From Sisyra terminalis (lineage: Eukaryota; Arthropoda; Insecta; Neuroptera; Sisyridae), in the NCBI GenBank assembly GCA_958496175.1, contig OY292274.1, positions 26,389,482 to 26,453,481 of the forward strand: 64,000 nucleotides of DNA. Direction: 5' to 3'. Both the position numbers and the translations under genes were made by a program. Numbering within the stretch: the first letter of the stretch is position 1; each line of letters opens with the position of its first letter. The notes under the pieces are model-generated. The model ran no database searches. It saw only the letters and a program-made list of their open reading frames with translations, and was not told the DNA's origin. Below, in pieces: positions 10,632 through 23,540 of this stretch.

Positions 10632-11978
10632 CATACATATTTTGTTGGATATTGGTAGGAAGAAATATTAGCAGAATTCCTTTTAATTGGCAAAATATAA
10701 TTTCACTCAGGAAAAGCTTGGTTTAGTGAGCAATGGTGTGCGAGGAATGGAACGCGAAAATTGGATATGTAAGCATTCAATTGGATGAAATAGCTGATAA
10801 CATATTTCTTTACTGATCCTAAATTATACAAATTTCATTTATTCATATATTTATATATTTTTCATTTTTGATATATTTTGAATAAAGTTTTAGAAAATGC
10901 TTATGTTTCAATATTTATTTTTAAAAATCAGTATAGAACTAGCGGCAAACCATGTTCATACTATCCGATTAGATTATAAATTTAATTTTCTATCGCACTG
11001 CATGCCTTAGTATTTATAAATTTCGCACAGAATATTATTTTGAAGTGAGTGATTAAAATTTCAAAATTACTTTAAATTAAATTTTCATTAATCGCATTGA
11101 GATGTTTCGTGTACAAACTTCAATTAATAAAATGAGTGATTTAAAACAACTTGATAATTGAAATTGAATTATTTATAAGACACACTTGTATGTTTATTGA
11201 AGAGAGTTGTTCATTAAATAATTATTATTATGATTTTGATGGTGGAAATTTATATCTCAAACAATGTTGTTTGTTTAAATATTTTTCCTTTTAACAAAAA
11301 ATTTATATTCTGTTAAAATAGTAATATAAATACCATTAAACCAATGCTGTAGTACAAAAAAAAAACTTTTGTAAAATATTTACTTATAAATACAATTTAT
11401 AAAGTAATAAAATATCTATTTAAACAGACGCCAAGTCAATCTCTAAACTGTTTCAGAAACATTATTACATTTTTTAAGGGTTGAATACTTAGAAAATTAA
11501 ATTTAAATATAAAATAAAATTTATGGGACTTGATAATTTATCGCATTTAGGGACTTTATAAAAACGAAAATATAAATGTTTTATTTTTAAGGCCTTACAC
11601 CCTTTTCAGTGTCAGCGTCTCAATTATTAGCAATTGTTTAGAGAAGTTTCATGTATACTTCTAATGAAGATTCAAATGCATTTTTTATCGTAGACAATTT
11701 TTAAAACGATATAATTGGATTGAGTTTTACATTTTATAAGAATTTTCGATAATAAAATTTGGAAGAATATCTTAAGAATGAAAAAATTACAAATTATAGT
11801 TGTCTAAGAAAGTTCATTTAAAATTTAACATTTGAAACTATATCGTTAAATTTTAAGTATTTTTTGCTATAGAACTTTCTTTTAAAAAAAATAATATAAA
11901 CTTAAATTTTATAATGCTTCGTAGTGAAGTTTTTTGTCTACTCTTTACTATTTTTGTTATAAAATATGAAAGGTAGTA
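10632..11978. other. AT-rich intergenic, nothing recognised
   Basis: No frame or repeat boundary of interest. Confidence 0.5.
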
Positions 11979-12010
11979 CAGGGGTGGCCGAAGGCAAATA
12001 GGCTTTCAAA
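11979..12010 (+). mobile_element. hAT-like terminus, partner not found
   Basis: CAGGGGTGGCCGAAGGC resembles hAT termini such as the one closing at 27764 (GGCCACCCCTG). No clear partner end was found downstream. Confidence 0.3.
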
Positions 12011-12189
12011 GGCAAGTTTTAGTATAGCATTTATAAGTCCCGAATTGGCTATGGGAGTGCCGATACGCGCAACATTAAATCAAATAGCCAAATGAACTCA
12101 AAATGAGCAAATAAAGTTCGGGAACTATTACTCAAAAGATAAATACTCAAAGTTTATGATAAAGAAAATAAATGTCTATAATAAAAGAC

Positions 12190-12530
12190 CTCTCTACAAA
12201 GGACGGAAGGACGGATACTAGAAAGCTGCTAGATCTATTAACAGGACACTAAAATTTGAGAAAGCATCTCCAAATTGGGGACAGAAAATTGCCTCCCACG
12301 TACTATTTGGCTACCCAGCTATATTTCTAAGTTGTTCCAGCTTTCCTTTTGGACCACCTGAACATGAGCCGGGAAATATCTATAAAGATTCAATTGGCTG
12401 TCTTCATAGATTTATCTCAAAAGCTGACCTTATCATTTGGAAATAGAAACCAAGTTAAGTCGCAATAGTTCTTTTAGAGCACAGCGCAGAGGAACTCTTA
12501 GGAGAGGTTCCCAGAAAGATGAAGAAAAAT
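12190..12530 (+). pseudogene. LINE relic: C-terminal part of a Jockey/R1-type ORF2
   Basis: From 12217 the frame reads TRKLLDLLTGH-stop-NLRKHLQIGD. This matches the conserved segment after RNase H in Jockey/R1/I-type LINEs, where a (S/T)..LLTGH..LRKHL..LG pattern precedes a Cys cluster. Stop codons and frameshifts follow. Later text (LLEHSAEEL) recalls the HILLEC motif. It is a degraded 5'-truncated copy. Confidence 0.5.
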
Positions 12531-12544
12531 AGGGGGGGGGGGGG
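12531..12544 (+). repeat. Poly-G run
   Basis: An uninterrupted G run of about 13 bases, unusual in this AT-rich window, directly after the LINE relic. Confidence 0.9.
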
Positions 12545-12976
12545 CAATTTTAATTTATAACTTTGTTTGCAACTTGGGAGGTGCATCTTAGCTCCGTATA
12601 TAAAACTTTATAACTTCATTTTACACTGAAGCAAAAAATTACAGTTTTTTTAACTTACTGTATCGAAAAAAGTTTTAAGGTAATCTTCACTAAACTGTCA
12701 ACGTGTTTAAGCAAATTTGGAATTATGCTTGTAAAAGAAATTCATTTTATAGAAATTAGTTTTTACAAATTTGTGATTTGTTAAAATTTAAAAAAATGTG
12801 TGCAGATCACACGCGATAGAAGTGAAACCTTCAAAAATGTAAGCTTCAAGATAATAGAATGTAAAATTTTAAAATTAGAATAATTGTATAGTTTAGTTAT
12901 GATAATATTGATACCAAGTTGAAAACATAGATAGGTATGTAGTATAGAGAACTCATGTTGGTTCATGTTCCTTCTA

Positions 12977-13159
12977 GATCAAAAGCTGGCAACGTTGAAT
13001 TTTGTAGTTTGTTTTTAATTTAATTCGCAAAAAAAAACAGTCCGTAAAGAAAATTTGGATACAAAAGAGAAAATTATATCACATTAGAATTGAATTAAAA
13101 AAAAAATCGTGAATAGAATGAAAAGCAAAGTAGAAAATGCAATGTTACCAGATTTGATC
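12977..13159. mobile_element. Small MITE, family E (CTGGCAACGTTG ends)
   Basis: The left end is GATCAAAAGCTGGCAACGTT. The reverse complement of the right end is GATCAAATCTGGTAACATTG. It is 183 bp, non-coding, and the sister of the copy at 49482-49640. Confidence 0.7.
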
Positions 13160-13262
13160 GACCTAAAAAGAACCTGAGGTGGTATTTTATCAATCAATGA
13201 TATTTTAAAATAATAGATGACAATTGGGGCTTGTATTTTACTGTATTTGACTGGTTTAGTTT

Positions 13263-13400
13263 CCCACACCAGAGAAGAGAGACTTCTATATATAAGTCTC
13301 TCTTTCAACGCTTCCAACACAGGCGATCTTGCATGTTGCTTAGTTCACTCCAAATTTGTGCCTACGTAGACGGCGCTGGAAGTTACTTTTAGTGGTATAT
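13263..13400 (+). repeat. Dispersed repeat family D with central palindrome
   Basis: It contains AGAGAGACTT and AAGTCTCTCT arms around TATATA, followed by TTAGTTCACTCCAAATTTGTG. The inverse copy at 37437-37572 matches along the whole stretch. Confidence 0.7.
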
Positions 13401-14536
13401 AATGAAGTTATTTGTTTATTATATAGTGCGTTATTCATTAACATTAACATCAACATCAACAGATCAATAGAAACCGTTGAAACACTATAATGCTTTCTTT
13501 CGCATTCTTTCGTACGTTAAATTCTATAGATTTGTGTTTGTCTTTTTTTACTGTCGCTTTTTTGTTTCATCAAATTTCAAACCACAAAGGTGCGAAAGAA
13601 GTTTTCGCTTAAAAAAAAGAAGAAAAGATAACAGTGAGAATTATAGGATTACAGCGGCTGTTGTCAAAGTGGTGGCCAGAGAGAAAATTTTGCTGGTTCT
13701 CAGAAAAATGTGAAATATATTTATTATAATATATTTGACACTTAAAACTCCTATAAGTGATTCATGAGGTCAAAAAGTTTGGCGAGCGCTGGATTACAAA
13801 CTGTTACATACTAAATATATTTAAAAAAATCAAAAAAAAAATCGTATTTACGTATCAAAAAACGTAATACAATGATGGTTTTAATATCTTGAAGATTACT
13901 TAAAAGATATTGGCAAAGGCATTGCAGAAATATCTTCTACAATGAAATCTCATATATTACACGAGCTATTCTTGTATGTATGTGCTTTGGTTTTTGAAAA
14001 CGGCTTTAACGATTTTGATGAAAATTTGAAATCTAATAGAATTATGTTTTTTAAGTTTATCTATAAAGTTGTCTTCTATGGAAAAACGCAAATTTCCACG
14101 AAAAATGGGAAAAAAAGCGTTATCTGTTGATGTGATGAATGAATCTGTGCTGGTTTGAATATAGACTAAAATATAACAATTGGTTTCAAATTTTATTCAA
14201 ATTTGTATCTGATAAATATTTTCAAAATAAAAAACAATCTATTATCGAGTTGCATTGTCAAAACGATATTTCGATATTTTGGACTTCAGCTTTTAGAATT
14301 GCATTTTTTTAAAAGTATTATCTCCATAGTCAAATTTAATAACTCAAATAAATAATAATAATAATTATTGACTTTTATAATTCGTGTTAAATATCTTTCG
14401 TTTATACATCTAATACTTCCACATAGCCGAAACCAATTTGAATGAAATTTCAAACCGAGTTGAACTCGGTCATCCAGGTACTCTTTTTAATCTGAATAAA
14501 AAAAATATTCTTTAATAGAAAATTGTAAGATCAATA
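13401..14536. other. AT-rich intergenic, nothing recognised
   Basis: Frames at 13477-13713 and 13942-14130 lack domain signatures and splice context; treated as chance. Confidence 0.4.
14349..14368. repeat. AAT microsatellite
   Basis: A short AATAATAATAATAAT run. Confidence 0.7.
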
Positions 14537-14671
14537 ATATTAGAGGATTGATGGATCATAAAAAATCAACTGCAATATTATTCGCTATATTTAATAGCTT
14601 TTTCAAATATAGCGAAACGTTGCAAACTAATATTGCAGCTGATTTTTTATGACCCATCTATTATCTAATAT
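14537..14671. repeat. Foldback hairpin, arms about 55-65 bp
   Basis: The left arm runs from ATATTAGAGGATTGATGG to CGCTATATTT. The right arm is its inverse with about ten differences and one small bulge (AAATATAGCG to CTATTATCTAATAT). The loop is only a few bases, so the strand can fold into a long hairpin. Confidence 0.75.
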
Positions 14672-16663
14672 ATATTTAAATTTAAATGTATTCTTAAAAA
14701 AATTATGATGGTACCTATCAATTATTTTGATAAAATTTGGTGGAAAAACGAGCAAATTTCCTTTTAACTTTTTTAAAGTTCAAGTATCGATTAATTTTAT
14801 AGGTTATATTCTCAAAGGTATATTTACACAAATGTATCAACAATAAATTTAGAAACATAAAAAGAAACTTAGTTCGACAAAATTTAATACCTAAATTTTT
14901 TGTATGTTACTTAAAATAAAATTTCAAAAAATATATAATTTCATTCTTTAATAAATGCATTGTACATAATCGTTTGGTATATTGAGGCATATCTACCCAT
15001 TTTGATTGGTTCGATTTTTTTTCCATCGTATTTGATTTCATGAGAAATAATAAGTTAATTATGATTTTATTTTATTTTTTTCAAATACATGACAAACGAT
15101 GAGAAAGTTAATTATTCCACAGATTTTCAAAGAGTATTTTCACTACTATTGACTGTGTAGATAATTTTAAACCTAGAGAGAAATAATTAGCTTTCTATCT
15201 TTTTGTTTTTTACTAATCTTATTAAGAATTTACTTTGGATAAAAACAAACACGAAAAATTAATTATAGATTTAATAAATCATTGCCAAAATAATTATTAA
15301 ATCTGTACTGAATGGGAAAACTTGATAATTGTATATAGAGCAACATGGAAAGTTGGACTTGCGACTAGAAATATACTAAAGAAAGGTAATTTATCTGAAT
15401 GCTTACTCATCCAAATCATAGCACTTAATCGTATGAAAAATATATGCTTAAAGACAATTAATCTTAAGTATCTACCTACAATGTTTTGAGCAAATTTCAA
15501 AAGAAAAAAAAACCTTTAAATTATTTCAACGCTAATGTGTTGTTTAGTTAAAACTTAATTAACCACAATTCTCAATTATCTAAATTTTTTTATTTGCTCA
15601 CAGTTAAGCAAGTGCTCACTTGGAAAAAGTAAATTACTGTAAAAACGTTTACATACTAAAAGAAATGAAAATTTAACAGATTTTAATGACAATTTCAGAC
15701 GAAACCCATTATAATTTATAAATGTTTCATAATATTAAATATAAAAAGATACTCGTACATTTAACTGTCGCGTTTCCGCGCTGTGATTTCTTGCTTCAAA
15801 ATTTCTTATTTCCGCTTACATCCATGAAATCTTCAGCTGAACACTAAATTTTTCATGCATAACCTGCAGTATTGTACATTTGTACACCGAAGAAGAATAA
15901 TTTAAACGACATACAGAAAAACAAAACAAAGTTGCATTTCGTCTTTAAGTATATTATCTTGAATGTAATTTGTCCAATTTTCGCCTGATGCACCATGAAT
16001 TGTTAAAATTTAATTCATCTTCGTGCATTTCCAACCGGTTTACGTGTTTGTGGCCGAAGATAATAACATAACTGCTGTAACAATTAGATTGATTCCATTG
16101 TTCTTTTTTTTTGTTGTTAAAATAATGAAACGACCAATTGAGTTGCATTGTAGGCACAAAAGATTAAAAACAAAACTATTAAACTAATTTTGTGTATACC
16201 TTAGTTGAATTATCTTTCTTTATAATTTACTAACAAAAAAAATCGCGGCTTTAACAATTAAAAATCAATTTATAAATCATGTTTGCTGCTTATACAGTTA
16301 GCTTAGTAAAATAGAAATAATAAGCAGTGAAATATCTTCCAACTGCTATTTTCTTCAAACATTTTTTTGATCTAATCAACATGAAAATCATAACATTCAC
16401 TCATGTGTAGGGGTGCGATGGAATATTGTACAATGTACACATGTGGCAGCAAAGCAAACGAATTAAGATGTAACATACAATTCTAGGTAAATAGATAGAT
16501 TCCCGACTATAGCTAATAAACGTTTTCTATCCATGAAACTGATTCGAATCGAAAAATAACTGTTTTTTTTCCTTTCCACTGCGTATTGGGAAAATTAATG
16601 AATTGGTGTTTGTACCACAAATAATATATATTGCGAATTCATAGATTTTTAAGGTTGCGTACA
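14672..16663. other. AT-rich intergenic, nothing recognised
   Basis: No gene-like frame. The 60-70 codon minus-strand frames at 15297-15500, 15954-16157 and 16527-16709 have no recognisable domain. Confidence 0.45.
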
Positions 16664-17070
16664 TGAAGTATAGATACAAGGAGTCGGAACGGTGTAGGCT
16701 TTTTGACAATATTCATGTACATAATAGAAGACCCAGATTAAAATTCTGTTTTCTGTCACTAATAGCGCAAGTGTTCGGAACGTATCAAAGATTACTAAGG
16801 TTTTAAGAAGCTATTCCAATTTTGAAATGTGGCGCCGCCATTACTGTGTTTGCTGTACTAACTTAAATCGAAATTATGTACTCTTTGTAAGGTAACTATG
16901 GTAACATAAGTTAGTACTCCAAAAACACGTATGATAGCGCCATATCTTGACACATTGTGCAGTAGATTGAAATATACAGTTTCTAACAATAACTATTGTG
17001 AAGTTATACTGGACTTCAAATTGATGGCATTTTTTTACATTGCATTCCCACTCCTTGTATTTATACTTCG
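16664..17070 (-). mobile_element. MITE family K, inverted copy
   Basis: It begins GAAGTATAGATACAAGGAGT and ends in the inverse (ACTCCTTGTATTTATACTTC). Its internal order is the reverse of the 2639-3124 copy, so it lies in the opposite orientation. Confidence 0.75.
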
Positions 17071-17268
17071 TGGTTTCGTAGTACACAAATAAACGCTTAT
17101 TTTTTATTCAACTTACTTATATTTAGCTATTTGAGGTTTGTTTCTCATTTATACGTTCTACATTAGATTCAAATGGTATTATAGCTCCACAACAGTTGGA
17201 CAAAAATAGGAAAAATCCAATTTTTTTGTAAGAAACAATAATTTCTCAGCATTTTCATTTTACAAATA

Positions 17269-17362
17269 CAGTTTCGGTTTCGGTCGTAGTTTCGGCTTGA
17301 CGACAGCCGAAACCAAAATTAAACCGAAACTAGGCCGAAACTGAAAGTTCGGTCGGACACTA
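17269..17362. mobile_element. MITE family C, right terminal part
   Basis: A GC-richer foldback of TTTCGG/CCGAAA units closes with GGTCGGACACTA. The same end closes the complete element at 30995. Confidence 0.65.
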
Positions 17363-18261
17363 TCAACGACTTTATAGACCCGGAAGGTTACGCAGGGAGT
17401 TTTGGGGGTTTTGGGGCCCTAGGGATTGGCAGTTGTTTATGAACAATAAACAATTGGTGTGGTTGCATAATAGTTATAATTCAATAAATCTAATTCTTGT
17501 CGGAACAATTTTTGTTTACTTCCATTAAAGCAGAATTCTCGTTTCTAACGATATATAGGTACATGTTACACCTCTTTTCCTATCCGCGTGAACAATAGGT
17601 TCAATGGGATGTTAAAACCTACTTCAATTTTAAATTGGGTAAATATAGATGCTGTCCGAAAAATCATGTTTTTAGTCGACTATCGTGTACTTTTATGGGA
17701 TTATTAGGTTCAAATTCAGGATCTATTGACATATTCTTAAGGATCTTATAAAATGGTATAGAAACTTACAACTAGCAAATACGACGTTATCTTATCTATG
17801 ATTTCATTTTATTATATACTAGTTAAAAAAAGGATTGATTTTTTTCCTAACCTATTTCTAGTTGGTCGCATTCGGTACGAATATGCTATATTCGGTTGCT
17901 GTTAATTTTTTAAATGGTCTTATTCGATTCTTGCATCTTCCGAATGTTTCAATTCCCACGTATAGAAACATTGAACTTAAAGTTAACGCCGACTGTATCT
18001 AGTCTGAAACGTACAAGTGAAAAATAAGTCTAAAGATGAAATTAGAAAAAAAATATTCTATAAACAACCGCTATGGAATAATATAACTACGAAAAAAGAG
18101 AGGCAGTAAAATCGTTATGTATGTAAGATTACTACTTAATTAAATTCCAAACATTTTTGTACAATAAGAACTGTAAATGAACGGATTGAGACGGAAGTAG
18201 GTGCAGTAATAAATAATCATCTCCTAGCTAAATTGATGATTTATACAATAAAGAATAGTTT
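17363..18261. other. AT-rich intergenic, nothing recognised
   Basis: No frame or repeat boundary seen. Confidence 0.4.
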
Positions 18262-18850
18262 TCATAAATGACAATTGTGACAGATAATGGATCTAGCGCT
18301 GGTATATATGGAAAAGTCTAAAGATATGAAATTTCAGTGTCTTTGGGAATAGGTAGGAACCACTATATACCAGATTGTCATATGTATTGTATTGATTTGT
18401 ACGTTAAAGGTTTACGGAAATGCTAAACAACAAAATCTAAAAGTTCTCCGATAGTTATGCTATGATATCCTTCTCATATATCTCAAATATCCTTCTCAAA
18501 ATCTAGCTGCTGGGGATTCCCTATTTAAGTAGATCTTAGATTAGATTGGTGACAGTTCTTATAACCAATCACAATGGCCTGAGAAAGCCTCTTAATACTA
18601 TTGTGATACTGTTAGACCCCTTAATACAGATTCTGTTAAGCAGAAGATGAAACTGCTTTTCATATTCTACTGGGATGGAGCAATTTTTATGGCGCCTAAA
18701 AGGGTTGAGGATCTCCGATCCCAGTATTGAACTAGTTTACTAGTCGAATAGCATCTTGTTCACCAATTGCTGAAATATGTTCGGCTTTTTAGCTTACGAA
18801 AGATAAAGTAGGAACCCAGGGAACACAGTAAATCAAAGGCTACAGTATCG
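18262..18850 (+). pseudogene. LINE relic: RNase H domain of a Jockey/R1/I-type ORF2
   Basis: Near 18275 the frame reads TDNGSSAGIYGK, which matches the first RNase H block (TDGSK..GAG.YG, where D is catalytic). After a frameshift comes ISVSLGIGRNHYIPDCHMYC, parallel to the I.VPLG..TTIFQAE..A block of these elements. Stops and frameshifts follow through 18850. It is a dead, partial copy; the stretch is richer in GC than its flanks. Confidence 0.5.
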
Positions 18851-20463
18851 AGGCTCTCCAAACTTCGTCCTGGTGAACCGTGTGGGGAAAAATATGATGA
18901 CAATTGAAGCAATTATTTGCCAAATAAAAATGGCATTGATAATACGATATAAGAATATTATAGAAATTAATTTTCCTAAAGATTACTTATGTTTAAACAT
19001 AATAAACTTTTTTATTTTTGATTGTAAAAAATATAACTGGATTAAAATAACAGACTTTTATAAAACAAAACGTTTTTGTTTTTAAATGTATAAAGGTTAA
19101 AGAGATAAAACATTGTAATGACTAGTTTTCAAACAACAGTTGTGCTTAAATACATTGAAATTTGTTTCGAAAAAAAAATCCCATTCTTTTTATTGCTTTT
19201 GTTGTTGTTGTGTTTTACCTAATTATTATTTTTGGTAATTGTAAGTAAAAGTAAAATGTCACTATTCCCATTATTAGTAGATTTATGCTTTTATATAACT
19301 TTCAACATAACAGACCTCCCAAACATTCACTGGTCAAATCTGGAGATTTCTATTGTTTGAACACGTCTTACAATATACATTAAACATATACCTAGTGGAA
19401 TGTTATTACTTTATTGATAACGTTTATTAATATTGATTTTTTTCAACGGAGAGGTCCAAAGTCATTATTTTAAACGGATATTCTTGCAATTACGTTTCAT
19501 GACTAACACACTTTTGAGAAAAAGTTATTTCATGTTGGTTTTGGAAAATAAAAGTTAATATTTCTAATTACATTTTGAAAGTATAAAATTATGAAAAGGT
19601 AGAATTTAATGTATGCTATTTATTTCTTCTTCAACTAATTATCGTAGCATAATACACATATGTACATTGTACGTGCATGTGTTTTTAAAAAAATTGAAAT
19701 TATCAATGCTAAACATATTCTTACAAAAATGATTAGGCATTACATGTACTTATGACCAATATGTACATAAATCAACCTAATGCAATTTTACCTCTATAAG
19801 TATATTCGTCATTATAAGTTTTTGGCTCAAATATACAAGAATGTTGACTTACAATTTATAAGACTTCTTCTTTATTGATTTACCATACGAAGTTTAATGT
19901 AACCATTTGAAAACCTGCTAGGTCTATGTATAAAATTGAATAAAAAGTAGTTAAATACTGTTGGATGTGCACTAGCTGTTTAATTTACCATAAAAAATCT
20001 TGATTACGGAAGTTATAAAATACGTCTAGAGATAGGCGTAGACTGGTTCTTCCGGTAATCCAGAACTGTTCTTTAACAACTTAAGTGTAACAAATTCTAT
20101 GGTTTAAATTGCATTAACAGTTAATTAAAGATAGCAAAATTGTAATGAATTAAATTTTTATAAAACTAGTTTCATCAAACAATGATTTATCTTTTCTGGA
20201 AAGTAAAAAATAAAACTTTCCTTTAAAAAATCTAGCAGTGAGTTTAAATTATGGGTGAACACCATATTCACGGAAGTATTGAATTCACGAGGATTTTCGA
20301 AAATGGCATTTTGAAAATGCCCTTTTTAGCATTTTTCTATCCATTTTGATAATAACAAGATATGTGTACGTAGGTACGCACTTTTTATAAGTATATGCAT
20401 TTTTACCCAATTTAAAATACGTTGATTTGTCTGTTTAATTGAAATTTATTAGTTCAATTACAG
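18851..20463. other. AT-rich intergenic, nothing recognised
   Basis: No supported feature. Confidence 0.45.
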
Positions 20464-20655
20464 AGTATAGATACAAGAAATCCGAACGTAATGTTAAAAA
20501 ATGGCTTTAATTTGAGGTCCAGTACCGATAGAGTGTGCTACACTTCACAAAGTACGCATTTGAATCATTACGCGGGAAGTGTTGTTGTTATTAGAAACTG
20601 TAAATTTCAATCTTCTGCACGATGGAAAATGTGTTAAGATATTGATGCACAACTA
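20464..20655 (+). mobile_element. MITE family K, left part only
   Basis: It starts AGTATAGATACAAGAAATCC and follows the 2639 copy for about 190 bp, then stops matching. The right half has been lost. Confidence 0.7.
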
Positions 20656-22088
20656 GATAGCTTACGATTCTCATTAGTTGGCTAATATCGCCTTAATATT
20701 GATGGTGCAATCGGTACGAAGATTTAGATAAAAAAAATATTTTTTAACTTTTTGTGAATTTTGTCAATAGAAAGGAGGTTTTAAAATATTTTTACTCAGT
20801 TTGTAGATAAATTACTCCCGTTGGTTTTAGTACATCTTTGGTTTCTATAGCAAAGCCAGAATATTAACAATTACAAATTTTTGCGAAAATCTCAGCAATT
20901 TTCTACTGAAAATGATAAATATTTACTTCTTGTAAACCAATAAAACTAGAATTATAACTTTTGCAAAATTAATAGAATTATCAACCCCTAACTCCCTTCG
21001 GTATCATTTATTTTTGATTTCTATCCATAAGGGGTAAAATAAGGAGATTCAAAGATTCACTTATTGACTCATACCTAAAGAACATATAGAACTTTAGCAT
21101 TTGTCTTTGATTAAAGTTTTATAATTTTTTTAAAGTCTAATATCTCTAATTTTTAAATTAAGTTATAACATACAATTGGTTTATAAGTCCCTACATTCAT
21201 TATATTATTTATTTTTAACACCCCAATTTGTTGCTTTGCACTTGGAACCTAGGCGCTTTATTTATACTTAAATGAAAAGCAAAATTAAAAATTTGATAAC
21301 TTCTTTTTTCATTTGGTTTTTTATATTTGATTTGTTATAATATTAGTTTCATTTTAAATTATTTCTGCTACGATTTTCTGTTTCAATTAAATATAATATG
21401 GAATGTATTCATATTTCTTATGTATGCTTTTACAGTGATTAAAATGCCATTTTTTAAGAAGACAAGATAATATACAAATATATTACACGAAAATAACGCA
21501 ATGAGAACATAAACTAATTCTCTGGAGTATGTTACACCACTTTAACACTTGTCAGTCTCTGTTTATTTGAAACTGCTATATATTTATAAAATTTTAAAAA
21601 TATATTTTATTCTCTTTGATCCTTCAGCTGCGTATTTCATGAAAGTGGGTGGTATTGTAAATATACGGTAAAGCATTTCGGTCTGTGTAAATTTTTGTTG
21701 TACACCATATTCTGTCAGTACTGTAATCGAGCTTTATATGTATTACACTATTGCAAGTGTCATAGATTTTAATACAGGTTTTTTGGTGTTCGTATTTCTA
21801 TCGTTTTTACAATTCGATATATTGAAATTAACCGCATGACAGTAGTTTCTGTGTAGGTTTATGTATTTCAAGTGTTTAAAAGAAATGAGTAGTATTTATA
21901 TAAAAACGATTTTGATTATTTATTTTTACTTTGCTATATAGGTACATGCAATATGTATGCTAACATTTCACATCAAATGTTTGAAAATAAAAAAGTAAGT
22001 GAAACATGCAGATTTTTTTATCATTACACGTAAAATGTGGGACATTTGTTCTTTGAAATCAAATATGTTTATCTATAGTACGAGTATA
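20656..22088. other. AT-rich intergenic, nothing recognised
   Basis: No supported feature. Confidence 0.45.
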
Positions 22089-22895
22089 CCAGCTGAACCC
22101 GACAGACATTATCCTGCCTGTCTATATTATAATGGCTATAAAAAAATAACCTAAATTTAAAAATATGTTCTGAAACATTAAAAACCCCTCCCTTAGCAAC
22201 CCGCAGCATCCCTTGCTATAACTTATCTTCAAAATATATATTTTCCAATTATGTTTTGTGAAAAATTCAGAGAGTTATTTACGTGGTAGTCGTTTGAAGT
22301 TCGTAGCTAAAGATCGTCGTAGAACTTCTCTTAGATAAAATCGTTATCGAAACGTTGTGCTATGCGCAAATTTTAATTAATTCTAGGGAAAGCTGTAAAA
22401 GAAAATACACGAAGGCTTTGGATAGAGCATGTCATTGGCCAAAAGTCTTAACTTGCTAAGTCCATTTTTAATGATTTTTTTTTGTTCCATTAGAAACATT
22501 ACAGGATTACAATATTCTATCAAAAGACAAACTAATAAATAACTTTAAATATAGAAATTTCAAAATATAACATTAAACGAAAACCTGATATCTGTACTAA
22601 CTTACATAGCTTGTATTCACTTTTTTCTTCCCCTGTAAAAACTGATAAAATGGTCTTAGCAGGTTAACATTTTAAGCCGACAATATGTGGGTTATAAGTT
22701 AATTATATATAGGCTTTGAGCTTTGAGTAAAGCTCATTGGGGAATTAATTAATTAACTCGCATAACCCATAGTAGCTGCAGTGTACTTGGTAGCTGGATA
22801 AGTCCTGTATTATCAGTGCAAGAATATCATCGTACTGAAGATATTTTTAATTAGAATATGAAGATATTTTATATATTTAATTAGTATAGTTATTG
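22089..22895 (-). mobile_element. Helitron-like element, minus orientation
   Basis: The minus strand ends AATGTCTGTCGGGTTCAGCTGG and then T, which fits the Helitron CTRR|T rule and resembles the plus-strand end near 62600. A possible 5' start (ACTATACTAAT on the minus strand) lies near 22890. The interior does not code. The 3' end is better supported than the 5' end. Confidence 0.45.
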
Positions 22896-22917
22896 TACAC
22901 TTTAGTTTCCAATAAAG

Positions 22918-23349
22918 CAGGGGGTCAAACTCAAAAGCTTACTTGGGCCAAATAAACGATGCTTAACTTTAGGTGGGCTGCAAAAAAAAAACAATGTTCA
23001 TAAAAACAAATACTTTTATTTTGAACATATGTACATTGCCATAAACATTGTATAAAGCTAAAATATTGTTTACGTCCTGATACTTACCATCTCTTCTCTG
23101 CTACTATCTTTCCTGTTTTAGGAGAAATTTTATTGGTCGAGACTATTTTCAAAATATACCCAACGTAAGCGTTATTAATACTGTTTAGTATAGTTTATAA
23201 ATTAATTATATTACAATATTATATGGTGGTTTCGTTTTTAATTCAGATTTCTAATTTATTTTTACTTAGCGTCGGATATATTGACTGGGCTGCAAAAATG
23301 GTTATCTTGAGCTGCATGCGGCCCGCGGGTCACGAGCTTGGCACCCCAG
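22918..23349. mobile_element. hAT MITE, family H
   Basis: The left end is CAGGGGGTCAAACTCAAAAG. The right end inverted reads CTGGGGTGCCAAGCTCGTGA, with GGCCCGCGGG just inside. Flanks CAATAAAG and AAATACAG agree at 6 of 8 positions, consistent with an aged 8-bp hAT target duplication. A second copy occupies 49111-50303. Confidence 0.75.
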
Positions 23350-23370
23350 AAATACAGGATTACTAAAGAC

Positions 23371-23540
23371 TAGTGTCTGAACAAAACTAGTTTTTACGGC
23401 TGAAACCGAAACTTCTCTATAAAGTTATGTTTTCGTAGAAAAAAAAGTAATTATCATAATTTGTCAGTCTTTACTTTTAAATCCGATAGGTATTCATTAA
23501 TCATCTGGTCTCTAATATTTGAGTTAATCATTAACATAAC
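23371..23540. mobile_element. MITE family C, left part
   Basis: It starts TAGTGTCTGAACAAAACTAG and follows the left part of the complete element at 30238-30995, then joins directly to the GTCTCTAATATTT block that in the 30 kb copy lies about 500 bp further on. Confidence 0.6.
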
